From Kiritimatiellia bacterium (GTDB lineage Bacteria; Verrucomicrobiota; Kiritimatiellia; RFP12; UBA1067), in contig JAGYOL010000010.1 in the NCBI GenBank assembly GCA_018399555.1, positions 1-37,231 of the forward strand: DNA of 37,231 bases, in the 5' to 3' direction. How positions within the stretch are numbered: position 1 is the first letter of the stretch; each line of letters starts with the position of its first letter. The notes below the pieces were generated by a model. That model ran no database searches. It saw only the letters and a list, made by a program, of their open reading frames with translations, and was not told the origin of the DNA. Shown one piece after another: positions 1 to 8,392 of the stretch. Position numbers and translations under genes: made by a program.

Positions 1-229
1 GCCAGTTGAGCCCTTCGTGAGGCGTTTGGTGCGTTACGATCCAATACATAGTTGGTGCCGGTGCCGGCTTTCTCCACGAACTTGACGCGATAGAGAGGTT
101 CAGCCAATAGCGGATTCGCGGGCATGGGGGCATGGGGGCATGGGGTTCGCGCAGTTTCTCGGGCGTCAGACCGTGCGGCAGTTCGCCGGGATTGCTTGCG
201 GTTCCGGCGTTTTGCGCCGACATATTCCA
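1..229 (-). pseudogene. 3' remnant of AlbA_2/RecG-like ATP-binding protein gene, frameshifted
   Basis: Two reading frames on the minus strand together spell the C-terminal hallmark of the AlbA_2/HATPase_c_4 (RecG-related) ATP-binding family. From about 223 down to 145 one frame reads NPGELPHGLTPEKLREPH. From about 120 downward a different frame reads ANPLLAEPLYRVKFVEKAG followed by TGT. In intact relatives these two blocks are continuous, only a few residues apart. The junction is a run of 8-bp repeats at 120-145; removing one unit restores a single frame with normal spacing. After TGT the sequence no longer resembles the family. The 5' part of the gene is absent upstream of about 230, where stops appear, and the 3' part runs off the window. 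I infer a decayed fragment. Family assignment rests on motif recognition only. Confidence 0.6.
120..145. repeat. Tandem 8-bp repeat, about 3.25 copies
   Basis: GGGCATGG occurs three times in a row (120-127, 128-135, 136-143), followed by GG. The unit length is not a multiple of three, so gain or loss of a copy shifts the frame of the minus-strand gene fragment that crosses it. With two copies the two halves of that fragment would be in frame. This is typical of slipped-strand repeat change. Confidence 0.8.
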
Positions 230-422
230 TAGTTGCTTTTTTAGACATCTTACAGTTCATCCGTATGATTTTACTATCGGTGTCCAGTATTTGAAGGATG
301 GGCTAGCTTTTAAGACCTCCAATTTTTTGCTTGGGTGTCCATGACTATGACATACCGCGGGGGTGCTTTTCTTACACGATTATACTTTCACTCAGCTCCG
401 GTTCTCCGTTATCATCCCCTAC

Positions 423-1553
423 ATGCGGGAGATAGTTTACAACGGCATGATTCTGAAGGAACCCTATTCGGGTGTCGAGGTGACGGTTCATCAACTTGCC
501 AGAGCACTGGCGGAGTTCGGCTCTCTGCCTATGCGCTTCTATCTGCCTGCGGAACATCGTCCGCTATCCGCGTCCGCGCATGTTGAAGTTACGAGGGTAT
601 CATCATCGGCCATGACACGTTCAAGGCTACTGCGTATTCTTTGGGAACAGTCTGTTCTGCCCATGCGACTCGCCGCGGAAAAAGCGGCTCTGCTGCATGC
701 ACCGGCCTATGTGGCGCCGCTGGCCGCCCCCTGCCCGGTGGTACTGACAGTGCATGATCTGCATGTCATGACCCATCCCCACTTCTGCACACACGCCAAT
801 CGCCTGCATTACAATCTGATCATGCCGCAGTCAATCCGTAAAGCCGCCGCGATCATCGCCTTCTCAGCCTATACCGAACGCATTATCCACAAGCATTTTC
901 CCTGTTCCCTCGAAAAAACAACCGTCATCCCCCCCGGCATAGAAACACATTTTAAAAAAATCGAATCATTTGCCGAACACCAACGGGTTCGTCAGACCTA
1001 TAATCTGCCGCCTTCGTTTTTGCTGTTTGTGGGCGACATGACGGTACGCAAGAATATTCTCGGGCTGATAAGTGCCTTTGCGATTGTGCAGGCGGAACGC
1101 CCGGATCTGCACCTGATCCTGGTCGGCGCAATCGATGCGTACGCTCGCGACAAAATCGAAAAAGAGGTTCACAAACTCGCACTCTCCCACAGAGTAAGCT
1201 GCACCGGTTATGTGACCAGTGCTGATCTGCCGGTGATCTACTCCATGGCACAGGCCTTTGTTTTTCCATCGCACGACGAGGGCTTCGGTCTGCCGCCGAT
1301 CGAGGCGATGGCATGCGGCTGCCCGGTGGTCTGCTCAGGCGGAGCGACGGTCGAGGTCTGCGGTGATGCAGCCATGCACTGTGATCCGCTGGACCGCTCA
1401 TCCATCGCGCATGCAGTCAGTCCCCTGCTGGACAACCCGCATATCCGCAATGAACAGATTGCCGCAGGATATAAAAAGGCGGCAGAATTCTCATGGAAGA
1501 CCGCCGCCTTAAAAACCGAGGAAATTTACCGCAGAGTGCTCTCAGACGGATGA
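423..1553 (+). CDS. Glycosyltransferase family 4 protein
   Basis: A retaining GT-B glycosyltransferase that probably moves a sugar from an activated donor onto a glycan or lipid acceptor at the cytoplasmic face of the membrane. The N-terminal half has the family's acceptor-domain features, including VLTVHDLH near residue 110. The C-terminal GT4 donor domain begins near FLLFVGDMTVRKN. It contains the E-x7-E motif of the family, E286 and E294 in EGFGLPPIEAMACGCPVV. The open frame extends upstream to a GTG at 363, but those 20 residues fit poorly. The ATG at 423 gives a start (MREIVYNGMILKEPYSGVEV) typical of the family, so I chose it. No good Shine-Dalgarno is visible at either start. The gene is convergent with the mscS-like gene and has no other glycan gene next to it, so the acceptor cannot be named. 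Confidence 0.88.
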   Translation: MREIVYNGMILKEPYSGVEVTVHQLARALAEFGSLPMRFYLPAEHRPLSASAHVEVTRVSSSAMTRSRLLRILWEQSVLPMRLAAEKAALLHAPAYVAPLAAPCPVVLTVHDLHVMTHPHFCTHANRLHYNLIMPQSIRKAAAIIAFSAYTERIIHKHFPCSLEKTTVIPPGIETHFKKIESFAEHQRVRQTYNLPPSFLLFVGDMTVRKNILGLISAFAIVQAERPDLHLILVGAIDAYARDKIEKEVHKLALSHRVSCTGYVTSADLPVIYSMAQAFVFPSHDEGFGLPPIEAMACGCPVVCSGGATVEVCGDAAMHCDPLDRSSIAHAVSPLLDNPHIRNEQIAAGYKKAAEFSWKTAALKTEEIYRRVLSDG

Positions 1554-1605
1554 AGTCGCCAGCCCGAAGCATGCAGTATGCAGCAAAAGCTGATATAACC
1601 CTCGT

Positions 1606-2502
1606 TTATTTCTGATGGACATCGATCTGCGGAAAGGGAATTTCAATACCGGCTGCATCAAGTGCCTCTTTGACCGCCTGATTACAGGCGAAGACCACCT
1701 TCCAGTAGTTGGCCGGTGTGGCCCATGGCCGTACAACCAGATCGACCGACGAATCGCCCATGCCGACCACCTCGACAGTAGGCTCCATATCAGCCAGAAT
1801 TCCGTCAACCGATTTAACCGCGGCCATAATCACCTGCTTGGCCTTGCTGATATCAGAGCCATAGGATATGCCGACACTCAAATCCACACGGCGCTTGTCC
1901 ATCGATGTGTAATTCGTGATAGCGGAACCCCAGACCAGCTTGTTGGGGACAACCACCTTTTTGTTGTCGGCAGTCGAAAGTGTCGTAGCCATCATATTCA
2001 AATCCTGAACACCACCCTCAACACCACCAGCCTGCACATAGTCGCCAACCTTGAAGGGCTCATTGATACCGATCATCATACCGGCCGCCAGGTTGCCGAG
2101 CGACTCCTGAAAGGCAAACCCGATAATGAAACCGGTTACACCTAACCCGGCAATCAGCGGCCCGATATCGATGCCCATTCTCTGTGCCACAATCATCAAC
2201 AGCAGTACCCAGCAACTTTTATTAACCACATTTGCCAGGAATTTTTCCATCAGTGAGTTTATATGCCGATTGGCAACCAGCACCCTTTCAGCCGACTTAG
2301 TAATAAAACTGATGATCGCTGAACCAATCACAAGCATTATCACGGCAACCATAACATTGACCGCGAATGCCATGCCGTTCGACGCCAACCACTCCTTGGC
2401 TACATCCACCATTTCGTTTCCCTTTGAAAGTTCAGCTGAAATGACATTCGAGGCTCCCGAAGCCAAATTGCCGGACAAATCCTGTTGCGCAAACACATTC
2501 AT
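1606..2502 (-). CDS. mscS: Small-conductance mechanosensitive channel (MscS family)
   Basis: A tension-gated channel of the inner membrane that releases solutes after osmotic downshock. At 298 aa it is close to the size of the E. coli protein. Hydrophobic helices lie at about residues 44-66 and 92-108. The pore-lining TM3 lies around 115-145 and carries the small-residue pattern GVTGFIIGFAFQESLGNLAA. This is followed by the beta-domain entry EPFKVGDYV and a C-terminal cytoplasmic alpha/beta region. The first 40 residues are Gln/Ser-rich and not a clear signal peptide. A Shine-Dalgarno AAGGAAG sits upstream of the ATG. The gene lies 135 bp downstream of citrate synthase on the same strand, with a possible promoter of its own in the gap. 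Confidence 0.95.
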   Translation of the reverse strand: MNVFAQQDLSGNLASGASNVISAELSKGNEMVDVAKEWLASNGMAFAVNVMVAVIMLVIGSAIISFITKSAERVLVANRHINSLMEKFLANVVNKSCWVLLLMIVAQRMGIDIGPLIAGLGVTGFIIGFAFQESLGNLAAGMMIGINEPFKVGDYVQAGGVEGGVQDLNMMATTLSTADNKKVVVPNKLVWGSAITNYTSMDKRRVDLSVGISYGSDISKAKQVIMAAVKSVDGILADMEPTVEVVGMGDSSVDLVVRPWATPANYWKVVFACNQAVKEALDAAGIEIPFPQIDVHQK

Positions 2503-2600
2503 TATTTCTTCCTTGGTTTATAGGGGCTTAACTCTGTTTGGTCACACAAAATGCATCTTCCCCAACAGTAACAGCAATAACAGCTATACAACTAGCCCGG

Positions 2601-2629
2601 ATGATAGCTGATTATAATTCACAAGGCAA
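2601..2629 (-). promoter_or_regulatory. Possible sigma70-type promoter for mscS
   Basis: On the minus strand TTGCCT (2624-2629) and TATCAT (2601-2606) are separated by 17 bp. This lies just after the citrate synthase stop and upstream of the mscS start. Matches are moderate and only by eye. Confidence 0.25.
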
Positions 2630-2637
2630 GGGTTTAA

Positions 2638-4011
2638 TCAAAGACGTGAATCAAGGCTTACATAAGCGCGATCTTTGGTGATCGACTTGTAGGCCGGGCG
2701 TATGATCGGACCGCCATTGACCAGTTCTTCAATGCGATGAGCACACCAGCCGACCACACGCGAGACAGCAAAGAGCGGCGTATAGAGATCGACCGGAATA
2801 TTGAGCATGTCATACACAAAGCCGGAGTAGAAGTCGACATTCGCACACAGATCACGTTTCTTATCGCGGCTGCGGTTGAATATCTCCGGCCCCAGGCGTT
2901 CGATACTTTCGTACAGCTTCAATTCCTCTTCGCGTCCCTTGCTGCGGGCAAGCGTGCGGGCTTTACCGCGCAGCATGTCGGTGCGCGGATCCGACAGGGT
3001 GTAAACCGCATGTCCCAAACCGTAGATCAGGCCGGTACCGTCACCGGCCTGGCGGTCAAGAATCTTCTGTAGATAATCGGCGACTTCGCCTTCGTTATCC
3101 CAACGGTCAACATTCTCCTTGATCTCACGCATCTGCTCCATCACCCGCAAATTGGCTCCGCCGTGACGCGGTCCCTTGAGCGACAGAGTGGCCGAAGCAA
3201 TGGAGCCATAGGTGTCGGTACCCGAAGATGTGACCACATGGGTGGTGAAAGCCGAGTTGTTGCCGCCGCCGTGCTCAGCATGCAGCACCAAACACAAATC
3301 CAGTATCTCAGCCTCCAGCTTTGAGTAGCTGCCATCCTCGCGGATCAGCATCAGAATATTTTCCGCAGAGCACAATTCCGAATCGGGATTGCGCAGCATC
3401 AGACTCTGGTTCATGTGGTAGTGCGCCTTGGCCTGGTAGGCATAGGCGGCATAAACCGGGAACCGTGCGATCAGATCAATACTCTGACAGAATGTTGTTT
3501 CCAAATCGACGCGATCCGGTTCGGGATCATAAGTGTAGGCCGTCAGAACGGCGCGGGCAATGCTGTTCATCAGATCACGTCCGGGAGCGCCGATCAGGGC
3601 ATTCTCCTTGAACCCGTCCGGCAGAATCCTGCGTTCAGCAAGCAGATCACCCCAGCCCTTCAGCTGTTCTCTGTCAGGCAGCTCACCAAACAGCAGCAAA
3701 TAGGCACACTCCTCAAAACCGAACCGGCTTTCGGTCTGAAACCCCTTAACAAGATCCACAACATCAATACCACGGTAGTACAAAGCACCGGGACAGGCGA
3801 CCTTTTCGGCCTCGGATAGCACATAACCATGCACACTGCCGATGGTGGTCAGTCCCACAAGCACGCCAGTGCCGTCAGGATTGCGAAGTCCGCGCTTGAC
3901 ATTGAATTTTTCGTAGAGCGACGGGTCAATCCGCCCCCGTTCACGAATCTTGTCAGAGTAGCTCTTAACAAGCTCCATATCGATGGACTTGAGTCCGGGT
4001 TGCCGATTCAT
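2638..4011 (-). CDS. gltA: Citrate synthase
   Basis: Condenses acetyl-CoA with oxaloacetate to citrate at the entry of the TCA cycle. The three catalytic residues are visible: H283 in GPRHGGAN, H334 in GLGHAVY and D393 in NVDFYSGFVYD. The CoA and substrate loops around them are also conserved. At 457 aa the protein is slightly longer than the compact bacterial form. It has an N-terminal extension and a HAEHGGGNNSAF segment (residues 244-255), as in the citrate/methylcitrate synthase subfamily, so a methylcitrate activity cannot be excluded from sequence alone. The start is supported by GAGGAG a few bases upstream. The gene stands upstream of mscS and 320 bp away from yraN, with no other TCA gene nearby. 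Confidence 0.93.
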   Translation of the reverse strand: MNRQPGLKSIDMELVKSYSDKIRERGRIDPSLYEKFNVKRGLRNPDGTGVLVGLTTIGSVHGYVLSEAEKVACPGALYYRGIDVVDLVKGFQTESRFGFEECAYLLLFGELPDREQLKGWGDLLAERRILPDGFKENALIGAPGRDLMNSIARAVLTAYTYDPEPDRVDLETTFCQSIDLIARFPVYAAYAYQAKAHYHMNQSLMLRNPDSELCSAENILMLIREDGSYSKLEAEILDLCLVLHAEHGGGNNSAFTTHVVTSSGTDTYGSIASATLSLKGPRHGGANLRVMEQMREIKENVDRWDNEGEVADYLQKILDRQAGDGTGLIYGLGHAVYTLSDPRTDMLRGKARTLARSKGREEELKLYESIERLGPEIFNRSRDKKRDLCANVDFYSGFVYDMLNIPVDLYTPLFAVSRVVGWCAHRIEELVNGGPIIRPAYKSITKDRAYVSLDSRL

Positions 4012-4333
4012 TATAATTCTCCTCGTTCTTCGGCGTTTCCTGAACAGGGTACACTGCTTCGCCCCGCGTTCGACCAGGATACATTACGGAGCTTTCACAC
4101 TCCTTTCAAAATAAAATCACCTCTGCTTCAGCATTCAATCCAACCGATTCATACAGAGGGTCAAGCGCAGGTCATTTATGGCTTCAAGCGGACAGACAGA
4201 AATTCCGCGACGAAACACCATTTCAGGAAACACCTCTTCTTTGTTAAAGTATATTATATCATGTGGTGCGTACTTAAAATAACAGGATATATCAGGAATA
4301 ATCAATCTCAGAATCGCCAAACCGGCAATTTTT
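4012..4333. other. Intergenic stretch without a recognisable gene
   Basis: About 320 bp between yraN and gltA. A 79-codon minus-strand frame crosses it (from 4374 down to 4135), but it overlaps the end of yraN, resembles no family I know and lacks a ribosome site. The segment is more AT-rich near 4235-4300. It presumably holds the gltA leader and promoter, but I see no convincing -35/-10 pair. Confidence 0.5.
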
Positions 4334-4768
4334 TCAAACCGGAAATTTAAACCTTTTCTCAAAAGGGAAGGCATTCTCGATGTGCCTGATCTCAGGTTCC
4401 GGCCCGTCAGGCCGACCGATCACTTCGATTACATCAAAACGGTAATAAAGATCGGGGAAACGCGCTTTACGCAGATAAGCCGCCGCTGCACGGTTTAAAG
4501 AGTGACACTTGGCACCGTCAACCGCGCTGAACGGAGCACCGAAATTTTCATCAGCCCTGGTTTTAACCTCAACAAAGACCAGCGATTCGTCAATTCTCGC
4601 AATGATGTCAATTTCATCGCGTCGATCAGGACGCACATTGCATCCGATAATGCGATATCCCCTTTTTTTCAGATATCCGGCGGCCGTCTGCTCTCCCCAA
4701 ACACCCACTACGGCACTTTCCGGAAGTTGCCTGTCACTCTTCTTCCGTAAAAAATGCGGAATCTTCAT
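4334..4768 (-). CDS. yraN: YraN/UPF0102 family putative endonuclease
   Basis: A small protein with the restriction-endonuclease-like fold of the UPF0102 family. Its exact role is unsettled in the family at large. The signature is present: GEQTAAGYLKKRGYRIIGCN near residues 25-44, then DEID (51-54) followed by VFVEVKTR (64-71). E52, D54 and E67-x-K69 form the PD-(D/E)xK-type acidic cluster. The usual GEID is RDEID here, which keeps the acidic residues. Length, 144 aa, is slightly above the usual 120. The start codon overlaps the stop of the upstream adenosyltransferase gene (ATGA), so the two are almost certainly translationally coupled. Confidence 0.92.
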   Translation of the reverse strand: MKIPHFLRKKSDRQLPESAVVGVWGEQTAAGYLKKRGYRIIGCNVRPDRRDEIDIIARIDESLVFVEVKTRADENFGAPFSAVDGAKCHSLNRAAAAYLRKARFPDLYYRFDVIEVIGRPDGPEPEIRHIENAFPFEKRFKFPV

Positions 4769-5277
4769 AACTCAACCCCCTTCTGAGCCGCCATTCCCAG
4801 CTCACACCCGTGTTTCAAATTCTCTATGCAGCTGACGGTATCAGCACGTTCGATCAGCCCTGCAGGAGCATTGCGCCCAGTCAGAATAAAAATTGAACCC
4901 TCTGGTGCTTCGTCCAGCAGCCTCAGCAGCGTTGACAAAGAAATCAGGCCCAGCGATAATGCTCCGCAGATTTCATCAAGTACAAACACATCATATCCCA
5001 CCCCGATCTTGCAACGTACCAACTCCAACGCCTGTTCGGCACATTCAACGTGCCGTTCAAACCGCTTGCCCGAATGCTCGCGCACAAAACCGTCACCAAG
5101 AATATGCAGTTCAACTCCCGGCAGCATCCGGAGCGCAACGGCCTCGCCCGTACGGCACTCCGATTTAACAAACTGCACAACGCAGACCCGCATCCCATGT
5201 CCCGCCGCACGTAACACCAAACCCAGAGCCGAAGTGGTCTTGCCGCGTCCTTCACCCGTTATGACGATAATCCGCAT
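4765..5277 (-). CDS. cobO: Cob(I)yrinic acid a,c-diamide adenosyltransferase (CobA/CobO/BtuR type)
   Basis: Transfers the adenosyl group of ATP to cob(I)alamin or cobyrinate diamide, giving the coenzyme form of B12. The P-loop GEGRGKTT lies at residues 8-15. The FVLDEICGALSLGL segment supplies the Walker B-like acidic residues. The LTGRNAP block and the C-terminal MAAQKGVEL match the family ends (AQ-x-GIE). The frame stays open 14 codons further upstream, but the ATG at 5277 places the P-loop at the normal distance from the N-terminus and has an AAGGGAA site about ten bases before it, so I use it. It is the first gene of a two-gene unit with yraN. No other cobalamin synthesis gene is in the window, so it probably serves salvage. 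Confidence 0.92.
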   Translation of the reverse strand: MRIIVITGEGRGKTTSALGLVLRAAGHGMRVCVVQFVKSECRTGEAVALRMLPGVELHILGDGFVREHSGKRFERHVECAEQALELVRCKIGVGYDVFVLDEICGALSLGLISLSTLLRLLDEAPEGSIFILTGRNAPAGLIERADTVSCIENLKHGCELGMAAQKGVEL

Positions 5278-5383
5278 ATTGGTCACTTTCCCTTCAACTT
5301 CTGTCAGAGCACAAGACAATGTCTGTGCCGAATAAATCTGATTGATAACTGCGACTTAAAACAACTTCTGATATTATAATCTC

Positions 5384-5430
5384 AATTTCCGCCGCATAAA
5401 ACAAGAAATTGAATCATCATTTTTTGTGAC
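5384..5430. promoter_or_regulatory. Conserved intergenic element, copy A (cobO|asnS)
   Basis: This stretch shares three blocks, AATTTCCG, AAACAAGAAA and TTTTTGTGA, at identical spacing with 8393-8438. About 33 of 47 positions agree without gaps. Read on the minus strand, the middle block provides TTGTTT, followed after 17 bp by a weak -10 (GATTAT), which points toward cobO. On the plus strand its end overlaps the possible -35 of asnS. Confidence 0.45.
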
Positions 5431-5454
5431 AAGAGGATTCTTCCTTTTTATAAT
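5426..5454 (+). promoter_or_regulatory. Sigma70-type promoter for asnS
   Basis: GTGACA (5426-5431, five of six consensus bases) is followed after 17 bp by a perfect TATAAT (5449-5454). Transcription would start near 5461, leaving a leader of about 16 bases and little room for a ribosome site. A second extended -10, TGCTAGAAT (5462-5470), lies just before the ATG and could give an almost leaderless message. Confidence 0.6.
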
Positions 5455-5476
5455 CGACCTTTGCTAGAATGCAGAC

Positions 5477-6865
5477 ATGAAACGTCAACGTGTCATAGAA
5501 TTACTAACCTGCACACCCCCGGGCACACAGATCAAAGCCGCAGGATGGGTGCGCACCAGAAGAAGCTCGAAAGGCGGTTTCACCTTCATTGAGCTCAACG
5601 ACGGCTCATCACTGCATAATGTGCAGGTGATGGCTTTCGACAACCTTCCCAACTATTCCGATGAGATCAACCACCTGTATCCCGGTGCCTCAATCGCTGT
5701 CACAGGCCGTCTGGTGGAGTCGGAGGGCAGCGGCCAAAGCGTTGAGATTAAAGCCGACTGCATAAGAGTGCTAGGACATGCCGACCCGCTGAACTACCCC
5801 CTTGGCAAACAACGAATCAACTTTGAAACGCTGCGCGAAGTTCCACACCTCAGAGCGCGGACCAACAGCTTCGGTGCCGTTGCACGGGTGCGCAGCCTGC
5901 TGGCACATGAGATTCACCGATTCTTTCACGAACGTAAATTTCTGCTGGTCCACACCCCGATTATAACCGGCAACGACTGCGAAGGTGCCGGTGCGATGTT
6001 CCAGGTTACAACCCTCGACCCGCTTGCGCCCGCCGCTCCGGACAGCGGCACCAGAAATTACGCCGACGACTTTTTCGGACGCCGTGCCGCATTGACTGTC
6101 AGCGGCCAGCTTGAGGGCGAAACTTATGCCTGCGCACTGGGCGATATCTACACATTCGGCCCGACATTCCGCGCTGAAAATTCCAATACCCGCCGCCACC
6201 TCTCCGAATTCTGGATGGTGGAACCCGAGATGGCTTTCGCCGATCTGAATGACGATGCCGATCTGGCTCAGGATTTCTTGCGTTATCTTTTCGACGCTGT
6301 GTTGCAGCAATGCTCCGCTGATCTGGAATTTTTCGATAAACGCATTGAACCAGGGTTGATCGCAAAGCTTGAGCATCTTGTGGAACAGGAGTTCACCCGT
6401 ATCACATACAGCGACGCCATTGCCCTGCTGGCCAAATCCGAACGTGATTTCGATTTCCCCGTCTCATGGGGCATGGATCTGCAGTCGGAGCACGAAAGAC
6501 ACCTCACTGAGGAGATTTTCAAGGGGGCTGTGATTGTGACGGACTATCCCGCGCAGATCAAAGCGTTCTACATGCGGCGCAACACGAACGAGCGCACCGT
6601 GGCGGCAATGGATGTGCTGCTGCCCAAGGTGGGCGAGATCGTCGGCGGTAGCCAGCGCGAGGAACGCCTCGATTATCTGCTCGAAGCCATGCGGAACAAC
6701 AACGTTGATCCGGATAACTACACTCAATATCTCGATCTTCGACGGTTTGGCAGTGTGCCGCATGCCGGATTCGGTTTAGGGTTTGAACGATTTGTGCAGT
6801 TCTGCACCGGCATGAGCAATATCAGAGATGTCATCCCGTTTCCGCGCACTCCCCGCCGTCTCTAA
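5477..6865 (+). CDS. asnS: Asparaginyl-tRNA synthetase
   Basis: Charges tRNA-Asn with asparagine in the cytoplasm. The N-terminal OB-fold anticodon domain (about residues 15-100) includes AGWVRTRRSSKGGFTFIEL. The class II core begins at HLRARTNSFGAVARVRS. It contains HTPIITGNDCEGAGAMFQVT, motif 2 as FGPTFRAENSNTRRH, EFWMVEPEMAF, and motif 3 as GFGLGFER (431-438). This pattern separates AsnRS from AspRS. Length, 462 aa, is normal. The conserved C-terminus ends in IPFPRTPRRL, where many relatives have FPRTPG plus a few residues, a small deviation. The gene is divergent from cobO and convergent with the URO-D gene, so it is monocistronic. Confidence 0.97.
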   Translation: MKRQRVIELLTCTPPGTQIKAAGWVRTRRSSKGGFTFIELNDGSSLHNVQVMAFDNLPNYSDEINHLYPGASIAVTGRLVESEGSGQSVEIKADCIRVLGHADPLNYPLGKQRINFETLREVPHLRARTNSFGAVARVRSLLAHEIHRFFHERKFLLVHTPIITGNDCEGAGAMFQVTTLDPLAPAAPDSGTRNYADDFFGRRAALTVSGQLEGETYACALGDIYTFGPTFRAENSNTRRHLSEFWMVEPEMAFADLNDDADLAQDFLRYLFDAVLQQCSADLEFFDKRIEPGLIAKLEHLVEQEFTRITYSDAIALLAKSERDFDFPVSWGMDLQSEHERHLTEEIFKGAVIVTDYPAQIKAFYMRRNTNERTVAAMDVLLPKVGEIVGGSQREERLDYLLEAMRNNNVDPDNYTQYLDLRRFGSVPHAGFGLGFERFVQFCTGMSNIRDVIPFPRTPRRL

Positions 6866-6902
6866 CATTTTGCCGGACCTCTCCGATGTATAACAAACTG
6901 CT

Positions 6903-6929
6903 GGCAGAGAGGCGGCTACGCTGGGTTAG
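6903..6929 (-). repeat. 27-bp dispersed repeat, copy 1
   Basis: The minus strand reads CTAACCCAGCGTAGCCGCCT then CTCTGCC. It matches 26 of 27 bases of 37137-37163 at the far end of the window. This copy lies between the convergent asnS and URO-D genes and includes the stop codon of the latter. Confidence 0.8.
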
Positions 6930-8353
6930 AACGAAAGTAGCATCTGCCAGATGAACATGGCACCGTTGGCATCCACCTGGTGCCACAACCTCTCCGCAAA
7001 CTCCTCTGAACCCGGCATAGGGCCCTTCAATTCGGCTTTGTACTCATCCCAGCTGAAGCATACACCCGGAGATCGCCCCTGCCGTGCGGAGAGACCAACA
7101 CGCTCTTCAACATTTTCCGGTGTAACCAAAAGCGGGTCATCCATCAGAACACCGTCCGCATATACTCCAAACTCATGGGCGGCATCAACCATGGCCCGCA
7201 TGTTTTCAGGCTTGGTGTCATTCTGCATTATCGCGCTGGCATCCAGAATATAACCGCCGTCACGACCTATGTTTTCTATCAGAAACCTGACCTCTTCACG
7301 CACCTGCTCCGGCGTTCCCATGGCCATTGTCACATTGCTGAGTCCTCCGCTCAACGCGAATTTATCATGCAGCTTCCGATGAACCAGCTCCGGATCACCA
7401 CGATCAATGTGATAAATGATACTTCTGTCCGGCAACTCACGAAATGAGTCGAGATGGTAGTCCCAACTGCCCTCGGCATAAAACAGGGTCTGGTGCCCGC
7501 CTTTCCACAACTCTTCAATGATGGGCTTCACCGTCGGCCAGTAAATATTGTCGAAGCTCTCCGGACGGACAAACGGCACACAACCACGATGCATCCAGTA
7601 ACCGACCGGCAGTTGCCGACCTGGATCGGCGGTGGCGTTGGCCACCCAGAAAAGATGCGGCATCAGTGCCTCACAGGCCCGCATCACCTTTTCCGGTTGC
7701 TCAATCAAATCCATGGTCAAACCAAGATAACCGCGCATTTTGTCGCCTATAATATCCAGCGGAGCCTTAAATATCCCCGCCATCGCACCAGGCATACCCA
7801 CCTCCGTACGCAGCCGTGCACACTGCGGACCGAATGCATTGAAATATTGCGACACCGCCATGGCGGCACTGGTCAGCGCAACATTATGATTGAAAGTCAC
7901 CGGCTCACCGGCAGATTGAATCCGACTTGACGCACGCGGCAGCCAGATTTCATATAAAAAGGCAGTCGGATCATCAATCAGCCGGTCATACTCATCTCCA
8001 CGCATGAAAGCACGCTCTTCAGGTGGTTCACGATACTGAAAACCGAAGTCCTCCGCCATGTTAATTCCCGGCACCCCGTAATATTTAACCCCGGCTGCAT
8101 CAGTTATGCCTGTCCACACATATACCATACTCGCCGGAACAGCATCCCAATCGTAATCACGGCAGCACTGCACCATCGCATCAAAGGCAACCTGATAATT
8201 CTGCGACAGTTGCTGACATGTGTAACCGGCATGCCTTCCAGTAAACTCAGCGGCAAACGGACGCACAGGCACACGGTCCGGTTTACGATTGTTGAGTGCC
8301 GTCACATAACGTCTTAATCTCCGGCAGTAAAGTTTTTCTTTGTCTTCCATCAT
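6926..8353 (-). CDS. Uroporphyrinogen decarboxylase (URO-D) family protein, methyltransferase-like
   Basis: A 475-aa cytoplasmic protein of the URO-D superfamily. It belongs to the large branch related to corrinoid-dependent methyltransferases (MtaA/CmuA-like) rather than to heme-pathway HemE, which is shorter and has a different N-terminus. Visible family features are the RKPDRVPV opening, an internal PLDIIGDKMRGYLGLTMDLIEQP block, and the C-terminal LSGGLSNVTMAMGTPEQV with GGYILDASAI, a barrel end typical of these proteins. The frame extends to a TTG at 8413, but paired ATGs at 8353 and 8350 follow GGAAAGGGG, so the start is there. It stands alone, divergent from the PPIase gene. The related upstream element shared with cobO hints at a corrinoid connection. 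Substrate unknown. Confidence 0.8.
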   Translation of the reverse strand: MMEDKEKLYCRRLRRYVTALNNRKPDRVPVRPFAAEFTGRHAGYTCQQLSQNYQVAFDAMVQCCRDYDWDAVPASMVYVWTGITDAAGVKYYGVPGINMAEDFGFQYREPPEERAFMRGDEYDRLIDDPTAFLYEIWLPRASSRIQSAGEPVTFNHNVALTSAAMAVSQYFNAFGPQCARLRTEVGMPGAMAGIFKAPLDIIGDKMRGYLGLTMDLIEQPEKVMRACEALMPHLFWVANATADPGRQLPVGYWMHRGCVPFVRPESFDNIYWPTVKPIIEELWKGGHQTLFYAEGSWDYHLDSFRELPDRSIIYHIDRGDPELVHRKLHDKFALSGGLSNVTMAMGTPEQVREEVRFLIENIGRDGGYILDASAIMQNDTKPENMRAMVDAAHEFGVYADGVLMDDPLLVTPENVEERVGLSARQGRSPGVCFSWDEYKAELKGPMPGSEEFAERLWHQVDANGAMFIWQMLLSF

Positions 8354-8392
8354 AAAACGCAGCCCCTTTCCATAATTTGCAGATATTCTCGC

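Noticed and set aside
1-248. Continuous minus-strand frame from an ATG at 248 to the window start, with an N-terminus that looks a little like a transposase start
   Set aside because: Its first part is the shifted shadow of the NPGELPHGL frame and only its last third matches a family; better explained as a frameshift product.
952-1401. 149-codon frame antisense to the GT4 gene
   Set aside because: Arg/Ser/Pro-rich composition typical of an antisense shadow of GC-rich coding DNA; the sense frame is a clear glycosyltransferase.
4135-4374. 79-codon minus-strand frame in the gltA-yraN gap
   Set aside because: Overlaps the yraN end, has no ribosome site and no family resemblance.
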